DNA from: Terrirhizobium terrae
GTDB lineage: Bacteria > Pseudomonadota > Alphaproteobacteria > Rhizobiales > Rhizobiaceae
Direction of reading: 5' to 3'
NCBI RefSeq assembly: GCF_030323265.1
Contig: NZ_CP104992.1
Span: 1,363,501-1,427,500, forward strand
Length of the DNA stretch: 64,000 bases
Position 1 is the first letter of the stretch. Every line of letters starts with the position of its first letter. The notes under the pieces were generated by a model that did no database searches, was not told the DNA's origin, and saw nothing but the letters and a program-made list of their open reading frames with translations. This document shows, piece after piece, positions 30,615 through 39,837 of this stretch. The translations under genes were made by a program, and so were the position numbers.

Positions 30615-31375
30615 CCGGCGCGCTGATCGTCGTTGGCCTCGGCCCCGGCAATCCGGACCAGATGACGCCGGAGGCTCTGGAAGCAGTTACGGCATCTACC
30701 GACTTTTTCGGTTATTTCCCGTATATCGACCGGCTGAACCTGCGGCCCGACCAGCGCCGCCACGCCTCCGACAACCGCGAAGAGCTTGCGCGCGCCAAGG
30801 CGGCACTGGAAATGGCGGCCAGGGGTGGCAAAGTCTGCGTTGTTTCCGGCGGCGATCCCGGCGTCTTTGCCATGGCCGCCGCCGTCTGCGAGGCGATCGA
30901 CGACGGTCCGGCGGAATGGCGAGAGATCGAGCTTTCCGTCGTGCCGGGCGTGACCGCCATGCTGGCCGTGGCCGCTAAGGCCGGTGCACCGCTGGGCCAT
31001 GATTTCTGCGCGATCTCGCTGTCCAACAATCTGAAGCCCTGGGCGGTCATCGAAAAGCGCCTCGTGGCGGCTGCAACGGCCGGCTTCGTCATGGCCTTCT
31101 ACAATCCGATCAGCAAGGCAAGACCGCACCAACTGGGCGAAGCCTTCGATATCCTGCGTGCCCACCTGCCCGGCTCAGTGCCGGTGATTTTCGGTCGAGC
31201 CGCGGGACGCCCGGATGAGGCGATCCGCATCGTGCCGCTATCGGAAGCGCAAGGCGACATGGCCGACATGGCGACCTGCGTCATCGTCGGCACTGCGGAA
31301 ACACGGCTGATCGAACGGCGAGACCAGCGCCCGATCGTCTATTCGCCGCGTTTTCTGCGGGAGAGCTTCCAGTGA
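30611..31375 (+). CDS. cobJ: Precorrin-3B C17-methyltransferase
   Basis: CobJ methylates C17 with ring contraction. The 254-residue protein has the methylase signature VVGLGPGNPDQMTPEA, the segment VSGGDPGVFAMAAAVCE, VVPGVTAMLAVAAKAGAPLGHDFCAISLS and the CobJ-specific AFYNPISKARP. The ATG overlaps the cobI stop. The 3' end overlaps the convergent cobK gene by 37 bases. Confidence 0.95.
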   Translation: MTGALIVVGLGPGNPDQMTPEALEAVTASTDFFGYFPYIDRLNLRPDQRRHASDNREELARAKAALEMAARGGKVCVVSGGDPGVFAMAAAVCEAIDDGPAEWREIELSVVPGVTAMLAVAAKAGAPLGHDFCAISLSNNLKPWAVIEKRLVAAATAGFVMAFYNPISKARPHQLGEAFDILRAHLPGSVPVIFGRAAGRPDEAIRIVPLSEAQGDMADMATCVIVGTAETRLIERRDQRPIVYSPRFLRESFQ

Positions 31376-32106
31376 CGCACCATCCCGGCGAGCTCTTCTA
31401 CGCTTCTGGCCGAAGGCACCTCCGGCAGGTCGGGGCGCTCGATCAGCACGACCTCGATGCCGAGGCGTCGGGCAGCACCGATCTTGCCGACACTCGCCGC
31501 GCCGCCGCTGTTCTTCGAGACGATGAGATCGATAGCATGCTGTTGGAGCAGCTGGATCTCGTCCCATTCGGAAAACGGACCACGGGCGGTGATGTAGGAG
31601 ACATGCGGCAGCTTGAGCGGCGGTTCGACCGGATCGACGCTGCGCACCAGATAATGATGCTGCCTCATGGCCTCGAAGGGCAGCAATTCCTGCCGGCCAA
31701 GCGTCAGGAAAATTTTGCGCGGTGCGATATCAAGCGCGGCGACAGCAGCCGGAATATCGACAACCTCCTGCCAGCGATCACCCTTCTGCCGCGACCAGGC
31801 CGGACGGCGCAGCGCGAACATATCCGTCCCGGCAATCGCAGCCGCCTCGGCGGCATTGCGCGAGATCTGCGCGGCGAACGGATGCGTGGCGTCAATCAGA
31901 AGGTCCACGCCGTTGTCACGTATGAAATCTGCCAGCCCCTCGGAGCCGCCAAAGCCGCCGACACGAACCGGCACCGGCTGCTCGGCCGGCTCCTTGGTGC
32001 GGCCGGCGAGCGACAGCTGGATCTTGTAGTCGGGGCTCGTCGCCAGTTGCGCGGCCACCGCCTTGGCTTCCGCCGTACCGCCCAGAATGAGGATGGAGTA
32101 AATCAA
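31339..32106 (-). CDS. cobK: Precorrin-6A reductase
   Basis: An NADPH-dependent reductase of 255 residues acting on precorrin-6A. The N-terminus has the nucleotide-binding LILGGTAEAKAVAAQLA, with DATHPFAAQISRNA and LTLGRQELLPF further on and VSKNSGGAASVGKIGAARRLGI near the C-terminus, all CobK landmarks. The start is a TTG at 32106 with AGGAGG 5 bases upstream; the frame is open further but no better start exists. It is divergent from cobL with only one base between the two TTG codons (CAA-A-TTG), and convergent with cobJ. Confidence 0.92.
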   Translation of the reverse strand: MIYSILILGGTAEAKAVAAQLATSPDYKIQLSLAGRTKEPAEQPVPVRVGGFGGSEGLADFIRDNGVDLLIDATHPFAAQISRNAAEAAAIAGTDMFALRRPAWSRQKGDRWQEVVDIPAAVAALDIAPRKIFLTLGRQELLPFEAMRQHHYLVRSVDPVEPPLKLPHVSYITARGPFSEWDEIQLLQQHAIDLIVSKNSGGAASVGKIGAARRLGIEVVLIERPDLPEVPSARSVEELAGMVRHWKLSRRKRGE

Positions 32107-32107
32107 A

Positions 32108-33358
32108 TTGCCTCCTGAATCAGAAACGAAAGCTTTAAACCAAAGCCGCTGGCTGTCCATCGTCGGCATCGGCGAGGACGGCGTAAAAGGGCTGGGCAGC
32201 GATGCCCGTGAAGCGATTGCTACTGCCTCCGTCGTGTTCGGCGGCAAGCGGCATCTGGAGCTTGCCGCACCATTGATTTCCGGCAACGCACGGCCCTGGC
32301 CGACGCCCTTCGATGCGGCGATGCGCGATGTCGTGGCATTGCGCGGGAAGACCGTCTGCGTGCTGGCCTCCGGTGATCCCTTCTTCTTCGGCGTCGGTGC
32401 GACGCTCTCCCGCCATGTCGATGCAAATGAATTCATCACCTATCCGTCACCCTCGGCCTTTTCCCTTGCCGCATCCCGCCTCGGCTGGCCGTTGCAGGAG
32501 ATCGAAACCGTCTCGTTGCATGGCCGCCCGCTCGATCTTGTCCGGCCGCTTTTGCACCCCGGAAGACGGGTCATCGCGCTGACGTCGGACGAGAAGGGAC
32601 CGGCTGAACTGGCTGAGCTTCTGACAGCAAGCGGTTTCGGACAATCACGAATGACGGTGCTGGAAGCGCTTGGCGGAGACACGGAACGCGTGCGATCGGC
32701 GACGGCCAGCGAATTTGCACTGCCGGGTATCAATGTCCTGAACGTCGTCGCGATCGAGGTTGTGGCCAATGCAGACGCCCGTATTCTGTCGCGCGGCTTC
32801 GGGCTCGACGACACTCTCTTCGAACATGACGGCCAGATCACCAAGCGGGAGATCCGCGCGCTGACGCTCTCCGCACTCAGCCCCCGGCGTGGCGAACTGC
32901 TCTGGGATATCGGCGCCGGGTCGGGTTCGGTCGGCATCGAATGGATGCTGGCCGATCCATCAATGAAGGCGATTGCCATCGAGGCGCATCCAGAGCGCGC
33001 TGCCCGGATCAAGCGAAACGCAGCGAATTTCGGCGTTCTGGGAATGGCTCTCGTCGAAGGCGAGGCACCGGTCGCACTCGACGGCCTGCCGCAGCCGGAT
33101 GCGATCTTTATCGGTGGCGGAGGTAGCGAACCCGGCGTCTTCGATGCCGCAGTCGCGGCGCTGAAACCCGGCGGACGGCTGGTGGCCAATGCGGTGACGC
33201 TGGAAATGGAGGCGGTGCTTCTCGCCGCGCAGGTGAAGCTCGGCGGAAACTTGATCCGCATGGACGTGTCCCGTGCAGCGCCAGTTGGCTCGATGCAGGG
33301 CTGGAAGCCGGCCATGCCGGTGACCCAATGGAGCTGGACGAAGGGGTTGGAGCCATGA
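32108..33358 (+). CDS. cobL: Precorrin-6Y C5,15-methyltransferase (decarboxylating)
   Basis: A bifunctional enzyme of 416 residues. The N-terminal tetrapyrrole methylase half (SIVGIGEDGVKGLG, LASGDPFFFGVGATL) methylates C5. The C-terminal CbiT-like half (LWDIGAGSGSVGIEWM, FIGGGGSEPGVFDAA) decarboxylates and methylates C15. The best start is the TTG at 32108, adjoining the cobK start on the other strand. GGAG lies about 9 bases before it. The stop overlaps cobE. Confidence 0.93.
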   Translation: MPPESETKALNQSRWLSIVGIGEDGVKGLGSDAREAIATASVVFGGKRHLELAAPLISGNARPWPTPFDAAMRDVVALRGKTVCVLASGDPFFFGVGATLSRHVDANEFITYPSPSAFSLAASRLGWPLQEIETVSLHGRPLDLVRPLLHPGRRVIALTSDEKGPAELAELLTASGFGQSRMTVLEALGGDTERVRSATASEFALPGINVLNVVAIEVVANADARILSRGFGLDDTLFEHDGQITKREIRALTLSALSPRRGELLWDIGAGSGSVGIEWMLADPSMKAIAIEAHPERAARIKRNAANFGVLGMALVEGEAPVALDGLPQPDAIFIGGGGSEPGVFDAAVAALKPGGRLVANAVTLEMEAVLLAAQVKLGGNLIRMDVSRAAPVGSMQGWKPAMPVTQWSWTKGLEP

Positions 33359-33741
33359 TCGTCGCCGGTCTCGGCTGCCGCAAAGGCACGACGCGCGAAG
33401 AACTCTTGTCGGCGCTGGACGCCGCCTGTTTGGAGGCGAAGATTTCACGTGAATCCATCGCCGCCCTGGCGACCGGCGAAATCAAGCGGCAGGAGCCGGG
33501 CATCCTGCAGCTCGCCGAAAAGCTCGGGCTACCGCTCCATATCGTGTCGGACGAAGCCCTGATGGAAGCGGAGCCGCGGACGAAAACCGTGTCGCGCCAC
33601 AGCCTTGCCAAGACGCTCTCGTCCAGCCTGTCGGAGGCTGCAGCGCTGGCCGCTGCGGGCGGGACATCCGAAATCATCGTGCCGCGGCTGATCTCGCAGG
33701 GCGCCACCTGCGCGCTCGCGGCCTCCGGGGAAGATATATGA
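33355..33741 (+). CDS. cobE: CobE / CbiG C-terminal-domain protein
   Basis: A 128-residue protein equivalent to the C-terminal domain of CbiG ([34 protein letters not shown]). CobE is needed for efficient aerobic cobalamin synthesis, but its exact step is unsettled; carrying or protecting precorrin intermediates is one proposal. The ATG at 33355 overlaps the cobL stop (ATGA), and the stop overlaps cobM. Confidence 0.9.
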   Translation: MIVAGLGCRKGTTREELLSALDAACLEAKISRESIAALATGEIKRQEPGILQLAEKLGLPLHIVSDEALMEAEPRTKTVSRHSLAKTLSSSLSEAAALAAAGGTSEIIVPRLISQGATCALAASGEDI

Positions 33742-34535
33742 CCGTTCATTTCATCGGCGCCGGACCGGGCGCGGCAGACCTGATCACCGTACGCGGCCGG
33801 GATATCCTCGCCCGTTCGCCGATCTGCCTCTATGCCGGCTCGATCATGCCGAAGGAACTGCTCGACTGGTGTCCCAAGGATGCCCGCATCGTCGATACAG
33901 GTTCCTTGTCGCTGGACGAAATCGAGGCGGAGTATGTCGCCGCTGACAAGGCCGGCAAGGACGTGGCAAGGCTGCATTCCGGCGATCTGTCGGTCTGGAG
34001 CGCCGTGGCCGAACAGATCCGCCGGCTGGAAAAGCACAGCATCGACTATACACTGACGCCGGGTGTGCCCTCTTTCGCCGCAGCGGCTGCCGCTTTGAAG
34101 CGCGAATTGACCATACCGGAAGTAGCCCAGAGCCTTGTGCTGACCCGCGTTTCCGGCCGGGCATCGAAAATGCCGGAAGGCGAAACGCTGAAAGCATTCG
34201 GCGCGACTGGCGCTACGCTGGCGATTCATCTCGCCATCCACGCGCTCGGCAAGATCGTCGAGGAACTGACCCCGCTTTATAGCGCTGATTGTCCGGTTGC
34301 GATCGTCGTGCGAGCCTCTTGGCCGGAGGAGCGGATCATTCGCGGAACGCTGGCCGATATCGAGGCGAAGCTGGCTGAAGAGCCGGCCGAGCGCACGGCG
34401 CTGATCTTTGTCGGCAAGGGCTTGGGCGCGTCCGATTTCGTCGAGAGCCAGCTTTACAATGCCGACTATGTAAGGCGTTTCCGTCCCGGTTGGGATCAGT
34501 TCAGCAATGATCAGGCGGATAAGGGTTCCGAATGA
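33738..34535 (+). CDS. cobM: Precorrin-4 C11-methyltransferase
   Basis: A tetrapyrrole methylase of 265 residues adding the C11 methyl group. Motifs include [44 protein letters not shown] and [18 protein letters not shown]. It is coupled to cobE by an ATGA overlap. Its last 25 bases overlap the convergent cbiD gene. Confidence 0.95.
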   Translation: MTVHFIGAGPGAADLITVRGRDILARSPICLYAGSIMPKELLDWCPKDARIVDTGSLSLDEIEAEYVAADKAGKDVARLHSGDLSVWSAVAEQIRRLEKHSIDYTLTPGVPSFAAAAAALKRELTIPEVAQSLVLTRVSGRASKMPEGETLKAFGATGATLAIHLAIHALGKIVEELTPLYSADCPVAIVVRASWPEERIIRGTLADIEAKLAEEPAERTALIFVGKGLGASDFVESQLYNADYVRRFRPGWDQFSNDQADKGSE

Positions 34536-35668
34536 TCGGAAGGCGTGAACTCCGTCTTGCCGACGAGCAGGCCCTGCCGGTCGAAGACCAAGATTTCCAG
34601 CGCAATCGCAGGGTCGCGAAGCGCCTTCGCGGCAGTCGCCCAGGCAAGCGCTGCGATGCGGTCGCCAAGCGCGAGCCCAGCTTCGCCGGCAAGCTGGAAG
34701 GCCTGCGAAACCGTGTTTGCCGCAGTGATGCGCGCCACCAGATCGGCATCCGCGCCAGCTTCCGCCGCGACCTTGGCAAGGGCTTCGAGATCGGCAAGCC
34801 CGCGCTTGGAATGGACGTCGAGCATGCCTTGGGCGAGCTTGGTCATCTTGGCAACGCCGCCCGCGATCGTCACCTTGGGAACCGGGTGGCTACGGACATA
34901 TTTCAGCATGCCGCCGACGAAATCGCCCATGTCGATGAGCGCGATCTCGGAAAGGCCATGATGGGCCTGCGCCGCCTTTTCCGATGTGTTGCCGGTGGCG
35001 CCGGAAATGTGATCGAGCCCGGCCGCCCGCGCCACATCGATGCCGCGCCAGACGGAATGGATCCAGGCCGAGCAGGAAAACGGAATAACGATCCCGGTCG
35101 TGCCGAGGATGGAAATGCCGCCGAGAATGCCGAGCCGGCCGTTCAGCGTCTTAAGCGCGATCCTTTCGCCATCAGCAACCGAGACCTCGACCTCGAAATC
35201 GGCGCCCTCGCCGGCAACCTCGGCAATCGCCTGAGCAATCATCTGCCGCGGCACCGGATTGATCGAGGGTTCGCCGGGCGGCAGTGGCAGGCCGGGCCGC
35301 GTTACCGTGCCGACGCCGGGACCGGCCTTGAAGGTAACGCCGGAACCGGGCGTACCGCGCCGGACCGTGCTCATGATCAACGCACCATGAGTAACGTCGG
35401 GATCGTCGCCCGCATCCTTGACGATGCCGGCCTTGGCGAAGCCTTCACCCCGTTCCTCTATTGCAAGCGAAAAGCTCGGGCGCTGCCCGCCGGGCAGCTC
35501 TACGTCGACCATGGCCGGGAATTCGCCGTATATCAGCGCAAGACAGGCGGCCTTGGCTGCGGCGGCAGCGCAGGTTCCCGTGGTCCAGCCACGGCGCAGG
35601 TTCTTGCTTTCTGGTTCAATGGCCGCTTCCATGGCGGTTTCTATAGCCCGGCCGCAATCGGTCGGCAA
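34511..35668 (-). CDS. cbiD: Cobalt-precorrin-5B C1-methyltransferase (CbiD)
   Basis: CbiD belongs to the anaerobic corrin pathway, where it methylates C1 of cobalt-precorrin-5B. The 385-residue protein shows [38 protein letters not shown] and [21 protein letters not shown]. No cobF, the aerobic C1 methylase, is seen in this otherwise aerobic cluster, so CbiD probably replaces it. The longest form begins at TTG 35668; the ATG at 35632 ([16 protein letters not shown]) is an equally possible start. Neither has a strong ribosome binding site. It lies between cobM and cobA on the opposite strand. Confidence 0.92.
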   Translation of the reverse strand: MPTDCGRAIETAMEAAIEPESKNLRRGWTTGTCAAAAAKAACLALIYGEFPAMVDVELPGGQRPSFSLAIEERGEGFAKAGIVKDAGDDPDVTHGALIMSTVRRGTPGSGVTFKAGPGVGTVTRPGLPLPPGEPSINPVPRQMIAQAIAEVAGEGADFEVEVSVADGERIALKTLNGRLGILGGISILGTTGIVIPFSCSAWIHSVWRGIDVARAAGLDHISGATGNTSEKAAQAHHGLSEIALIDMGDFVGGMLKYVRSHPVPKVTIAGGVAKMTKLAQGMLDVHSKRGLADLEALAKVAAEAGADADLVARITAANTVSQAFQLAGEAGLALGDRIAALAWATAAKALRDPAIALEILVFDRQGLLVGKTEFTPSDHSEPLSA

Positions 35669-35679
35669 AAGGTTTGCAT

Positions 35680-36483
35680 ATGTCCGTGAATGAGTTCATC
35701 GAAACGATCGTCGAAGCGCCGGATTTCATCCCCGGCCATGTCTGGCTGGCGGGCGCCGGCCCCGGCCATCCACGTTACCTGACACTGGAGGTGGCGGATG
35801 CGCTGAAAAAGGCCGACGTGATCGTGCATGACGCTCTCGTATCCGACGCCGTGCTGGCCTTGGCGAAGACAACGGACCTGATCTTCGTCGGCAAGCGCGG
35901 CGGCAAGCCATCGGTGGCGCAGGACGATATCACCGCAAAGCTGATCGAACTCGCCAGATCCGGCAAGCGCGTGCTGCGGCTGAAGGGCGGCGATCCATTC
36001 ATCTTCGGCCGTGGCGGCGAAGAAGCCGAGGCGCTGGTCAAGGAAAGCATTCCCTTCCGTGTGCTGCCCGGCATGACTTCGGCGCTGGCGGCACTCGCTT
36101 CCGCAAATATTCCCGCCACCATGCGCGGCATCAGCCGCTCGATCACGCTGGCAACCGGCCATGCCGCCGGCACGCCGGGGGATCTCGACTGGAAGGCGCT
36201 GGCCAGGACCGGCGAACCGATCGTCGTCTACATGGGTGTCAGCACCATCGGAACGATCTCCAGGCTTCTGATGGAAGGTGGTTTGGCCGCGGACACGCCG
36301 GTAGCGGTGCTGATGGCGGCAACGACGCCCGACGAGCGGTCGATGACGGCAACGCTTGCGACGGTCGAAGCGGAAGTGGCGCGCCAGAACTTTGCCGCCC
36401 CGGCACTGATCGTTATCGGCAGGATCGTCAATATGCAGGCCGTACTTTCGGGACAGACGATGCTTGCGGGCGGCAAGCCATGA
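35680..36483 (+). CDS. cobA: Uroporphyrinogen-III C-methyltransferase
   Basis: This SUMT makes precorrin-2 from uroporphyrinogen III, the entry step to cobalamin. The 267-residue protein has VWLAGAGPGHPRYLTL, LKGGDPFIFGRGGEEAE, PGMTSALAALASANIPATMRG and VYMGV, all typical. The ATG at 35680 is chosen; a TTG two codons earlier is possible. There is no siroheme-synthase extension. The stop overlaps cobB. Confidence 0.96.
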   Translation: MSVNEFIETIVEAPDFIPGHVWLAGAGPGHPRYLTLEVADALKKADVIVHDALVSDAVLALAKTTDLIFVGKRGGKPSVAQDDITAKLIELARSGKRVLRLKGGDPFIFGRGGEEAEALVKESIPFRVLPGMTSALAALASANIPATMRGISRSITLATGHAAGTPGDLDWKALARTGEPIVVYMGVSTIGTISRLLMEGGLAADTPVAVLMAATTPDERSMTATLATVEAEVARQNFAAPALIVIGRIVNMQAVLSGQTMLAGGKP

Positions 36484-37793
36484 CGGCCCGTGCGCTCATC
36501 ATCGGTGCGCCCCGCTCCGGCTCCGGCAAGACCAGCGTGACGATCGGCCTGCTGCGCGCCTTTCAGCGACGGGGCGTGAAGGTGCGCGGCATCAAGACGG
36601 GACCGGATTACATCGACCCCGGCTTCCACGAGGCGGCGACCCGCCTGCCCGGCCTCAATCTCGACAGTTGGGCCATGGCGCCGGACCTGTTGCGGCACCT
36701 TGCCCGCGAACAGGCGGGCGATGCCGAACTGATCCTGATTGAAAGCGCCATGGGCCTTTTCGACGGCATATTGGGCGAGCCGAACCGTTCCGGCGCCGCC
36801 TCCGATCTGGCACGGCTTTTCGGCCTGCCGGTGCTTCTGGTCCTCGACGTCTCCGGCCAGAGCCAGACAGCCGCCGCCATCGCCTGCGGCTTCATGAACT
36901 ACGATCGCGACGTGAAAATCGCGGCCTGTATCCTCAACCGCGCCGGCAGCGAGCGACATAAAAAGCTGTCCGGCGACGCGATCGAGGCGCTGGGCCTGCC
37001 CGTTGTCGGCACCGTGCTGCGCGACCCCACGCTGGTCCTGCCCGAGCGTCATCTCGGCCTTGTGCAGGCAAGCGAACACCCGGAAATGGACGCCCATATC
37101 GACCGGCTGGCCGATGCGATGGAACGCTCGCTCGATCTCGATGCGATCTTCGAAGCCGCAAAGCCTTTCGATATCCCTGAGGGCTCGACGGAGAAGGCCT
37201 TGCAGCCGCCTGGCCAGCGGATCGCACTTGCCGAAGATGCAGCCTTTACCTTCCTCTACCCGCATATCAAGCGGGAATGGCGCCTCCTCGGCGCCGAGAT
37301 CATCCCGTTCTCGCCGCTCGCGGACGAAGCGCCGCCTGCCGATTGCGACATCTGCTGGTTGCCCGGCGGATACCCGGAACTGCATGCCGGCAAACTGGCG
37401 GTCGCCGAGAGCTTCAAGGCAGGCCTGAAGGCGTTCTCCGAGACGAAGCCGGTGCATGGCGAATGCGGCGGCTACATGGTGCTGGGCGAGACACTGGAAG
37501 ATGCCGATGGCGCGACCCACGCTATGACCGGGCTATTGTCCCATTCCACCAGTTTTGCCAAGCGCAAGATGAACCTCGGCTACCGTCGGGCCACCCTCCT
37601 CGGACCCTGCGCGATCGGTGCGACGGACGACGTCGTGCGTGGCCACGAGTTCCACTATGCCCGCGTGACGGATCCCGGTCACGACCAACCTCTCGCTATG
37701 ATTGCAGACGGTATCGGCACCGAAATCGGCCCATCGGGCGGGAAACGGGGTCACGTCAGTGGCACGTTCTTCCATGCGATAGCGCGCAACTAG
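36480..37793 (+). CDS. cobB: Hydrogenobyrinic acid a,c-diamide synthase
   Basis: CobB amidates side chains a and c before cobalt insertion. The 437-residue protein has a P-loop BioD-like domain (IIGAPRSGSGKTSVTIGLL, IKTGPDYIDPGFHEAAT) and a C-terminal glutamine amidotransferase domain with the nucleophile Cys in VHGECGGYMVLG and a His in GHEFHYAR. Length matches the family. It is coupled to cobA and ends the cluster. Confidence 0.96.
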   Translation: MTARALIIGAPRSGSGKTSVTIGLLRAFQRRGVKVRGIKTGPDYIDPGFHEAATRLPGLNLDSWAMAPDLLRHLAREQAGDAELILIESAMGLFDGILGEPNRSGAASDLARLFGLPVLLVLDVSGQSQTAAAIACGFMNYDRDVKIAACILNRAGSERHKKLSGDAIEALGLPVVGTVLRDPTLVLPERHLGLVQASEHPEMDAHIDRLADAMERSLDLDAIFEAAKPFDIPEGSTEKALQPPGQRIALAEDAAFTFLYPHIKREWRLLGAEIIPFSPLADEAPPADCDICWLPGGYPELHAGKLAVAESFKAGLKAFSETKPVHGECGGYMVLGETLEDADGATHAMTGLLSHSTSFAKRKMNLGYRRATLLGPCAIGATDDVVRGHEFHYARVTDPGHDQPLAMIADGIGTEIGPSGGKRGHVSGTFFHAIARN

Positions 37794-38148
37794 GCCGATC
37801 GGCCTCCCTCTGTAAGGTGGTCAAATTTTCGCAACCCATGGGGGTTGCCAAATGTGTCGCATCAAAGGCAATTAATGTCGTAGCGAAGGCACATCCGCGC
37901 GGCAACGCGCCCATAATCTCCATCAAGCCTCAACGGGCCTTCGATCACAGAGCAGAAACTCCCCGAGGCAAAAGAGCTCACGTCCAAGAGCCGGGGACTG
38001 CACAAGAAAGGAAGTTATGTCGGCGGCAACCGAACCATTTCCCACGATCGACAGCATGAAACGCTACCCGCCACGGAAGAGGAAACCGGGCGAGATGGCG
38101 CAGAAAACAGACGCAGTCTCCTGCATCGGATAACAAGGGAACCGGGAA
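37794..38148. other. Intergenic region between cobB and the peptide transporter
   Basis: 355 bases. Near the cobB end lie two short palindromes, AGGCCGATCGGCCT (37792-37805, overlapping the stop codon) and GCAACCC-ATGG-GGGTTGC (near 37831-37848), that could end transcription although no T tract follows. The 3' part holds the short ORF at 38017-38133. Promoters for the transporter must lie here, but no strong match was found. Confidence 0.4.
38017..38133 (+). CDS. Possible 38-residue leader peptide
   Basis: The ATG at 38017 is preceded by AAGGAAGTT and opens MSAATEPFPTIDSMKRYPPRKRKPGE..., ending at TAA 15 bases before the substrate-binding protein gene. It is basic and proline-rich in the middle (RYPPRKRKPG). 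Possibly a leader peptide coupled to the downstream gene. Support rests on the ribosome binding site and position only. Confidence 0.3.
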   Translation: MSAATEPFPTIDSMKRYPPRKRKPGEMAQKTDAVSCIG

Positions 38149-39738
38149 ATGAATGACTTCACCAAATATCTTGCCGGCCGCGTAACGGCTGGTGGCATGA
38201 ACCGCCGAGAATTCATGGGCCGCAGCGTGGCGGCCGGCCTGACGCTCTCTGCCGCAGGCACTCTCTTCGCCAACAGCGTATCCGCACAGGCGCCCCAGAA
38301 GGGCGGTAGCCTGAAGCTCGGCCTCGAAGGCGGCGCAGCCACCGACAGTATCGACCCCGCCAAGGCAACCTCCCAGGTCATGTTCGTCGCAGCACGCTCT
38401 TGGGGCGACACACTGGTGGAGACCCATCCAGAGACGCGCGCGCCGATCCCGTCGCTGGCCGAATCCTGGGAACCTTCGCCGGATGCCAAGATCTGGACCT
38501 TCAAGATCCGCAAGGGCGTGACCTTCCACGACGGCAAGGAAATGACCGTCGATGACGTGGTCGCGACCCTGAAGCGCCACAGCGACGAGAAGACGGAATC
38601 GGGCGCCGCAGGCGTGATGAAGTCGATCAAGTCTATCGAGAACAAGGGCGGCGACCTGGTCGTGACGCTCGATTCTCCGAATGCCGACCTCCCGGCAATC
38701 TTTACCGATTACCACCTTGTCATCCAGCCGAATGGCGGCGTCGACAACCCGACCGCCGGTGTCGGTACCGGCCCCTACAAGGTCAAGAGCTTCGAACCTG
38801 GCGTCCGCATCACGTTCGAGAAGAATGAGAATGACTGGCGCACCGACCGCGGTTATGTCGAGACGGTCGAGATCATCACCATGAACGACGCGACCGCCCG
38901 TGTCGCAGCACTGGCCTCGGGCCAGGTACAGTTCATCAACCGCGTCGACCCGAAGACGGTATCGCTCCTGACGCGCGCGCCGACGGTGCAGCTGCTGACC
39001 ACTTCCGGCGGCGGCCACTATGTCTTCATCATGCACTGTGACAAGGCGCCGTTCGACAACAGCGACGTCCGCATGGCGCTGAAATACGCGATCAACCGCG
39101 AAGAGATGGTCGAGCGCATTCTCGGTGGTTACGGTAAGGTCGGCAACGATTTCCCGATCAACGACACCTATGCGCTCTTCCCGGAAGGGATCGAGCAGCG
39201 CGCCTATGATCCCGACAAGGCGGCCTTCCACTACAAGAAGTCCGGCCATAGCGGCCCGATCCTGCTGCGCACGTCCGAAGTCGCCTTCCCGGGCGCCGTC
39301 GACGCTTCCGTCCTCTTCCAGCAGAGCGCCAAGAAGGCCGGTATCGACATCGAAATCAAGCGCGAGCCGGGCGACGGCTATTGGTCAAACGTCTGGAACG
39401 TGCAGCCTTTCTCCGCCTCCTACTGGGGCAGCCGCGCGACACAGGACCAGTTCTATTCCGGCGCCTATCTCTCGACCGCCGACTGGAACGACACGCGCTT
39501 CAAGAACGAGACCTTCGACAAGCTTCTGATCTCCGCCCGCGGCGAACTGGACGAAGCCAAGCGCCGCGAAATATATCGCGAAATGGCGATGCTGGTTCGC
39601 GACGAAGGCGGCACGATCCTGCCGATGTTCAACGACTTCGTGAACGCCGGCTCCAAGAAGCTGATGGGCTATGTCAGCGACATCGGCAACGACATGTCGA
39701 ACGGCTATGTTGCAAGCCGGGTCTGGTTCAGCGCCTGA
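38149..39738 (+). CDS. Peptide/opine-type ABC transporter substrate-binding protein (family 5)
   Basis: A 529-residue periplasmic binding protein of the DppA/OppA family. The N-terminus contains MNRREFMGRSVAAGLTLSAAGTLFA, a Tat-like or Sec signal with a double Arg, ending near SAQAPQKGG. The family signature WTFKIRKGVTFHDGKEMTVDDVV is present. Ligands of the family are peptides, opines or related cations; the specific one cannot be inferred. It heads an operon with two permeases, a fused ATPase and a hydrolase. Confidence 0.9.
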   Translation: MNDFTKYLAGRVTAGGMNRREFMGRSVAAGLTLSAAGTLFANSVSAQAPQKGGSLKLGLEGGAATDSIDPAKATSQVMFVAARSWGDTLVETHPETRAPIPSLAESWEPSPDAKIWTFKIRKGVTFHDGKEMTVDDVVATLKRHSDEKTESGAAGVMKSIKSIENKGGDLVVTLDSPNADLPAIFTDYHLVIQPNGGVDNPTAGVGTGPYKVKSFEPGVRITFEKNENDWRTDRGYVETVEIITMNDATARVAALASGQVQFINRVDPKTVSLLTRAPTVQLLTTSGGGHYVFIMHCDKAPFDNSDVRMALKYAINREEMVERILGGYGKVGNDFPINDTYALFPEGIEQRAYDPDKAAFHYKKSGHSGPILLRTSEVAFPGAVDASVLFQQSAKKAGIDIEIKREPGDGYWSNVWNVQPFSASYWGSRATQDQFYSGAYLSTADWNDTRFKNETFDKLLISARGELDEAKRREIYREMAMLVRDEGGTILPMFNDFVNAGSKKLMGYVSDIGNDMSNGYVASRVWFSA

Positions 39739-39837
39739 TCCTGTCATCGAGCCTTCCGGCTCACCGATGAATAGCGGACCGTGGGGTGATGAACCCCGCG
39801 GTTCCGAAAACTTCGTTTCGGAACGGGATCGCGCCAG

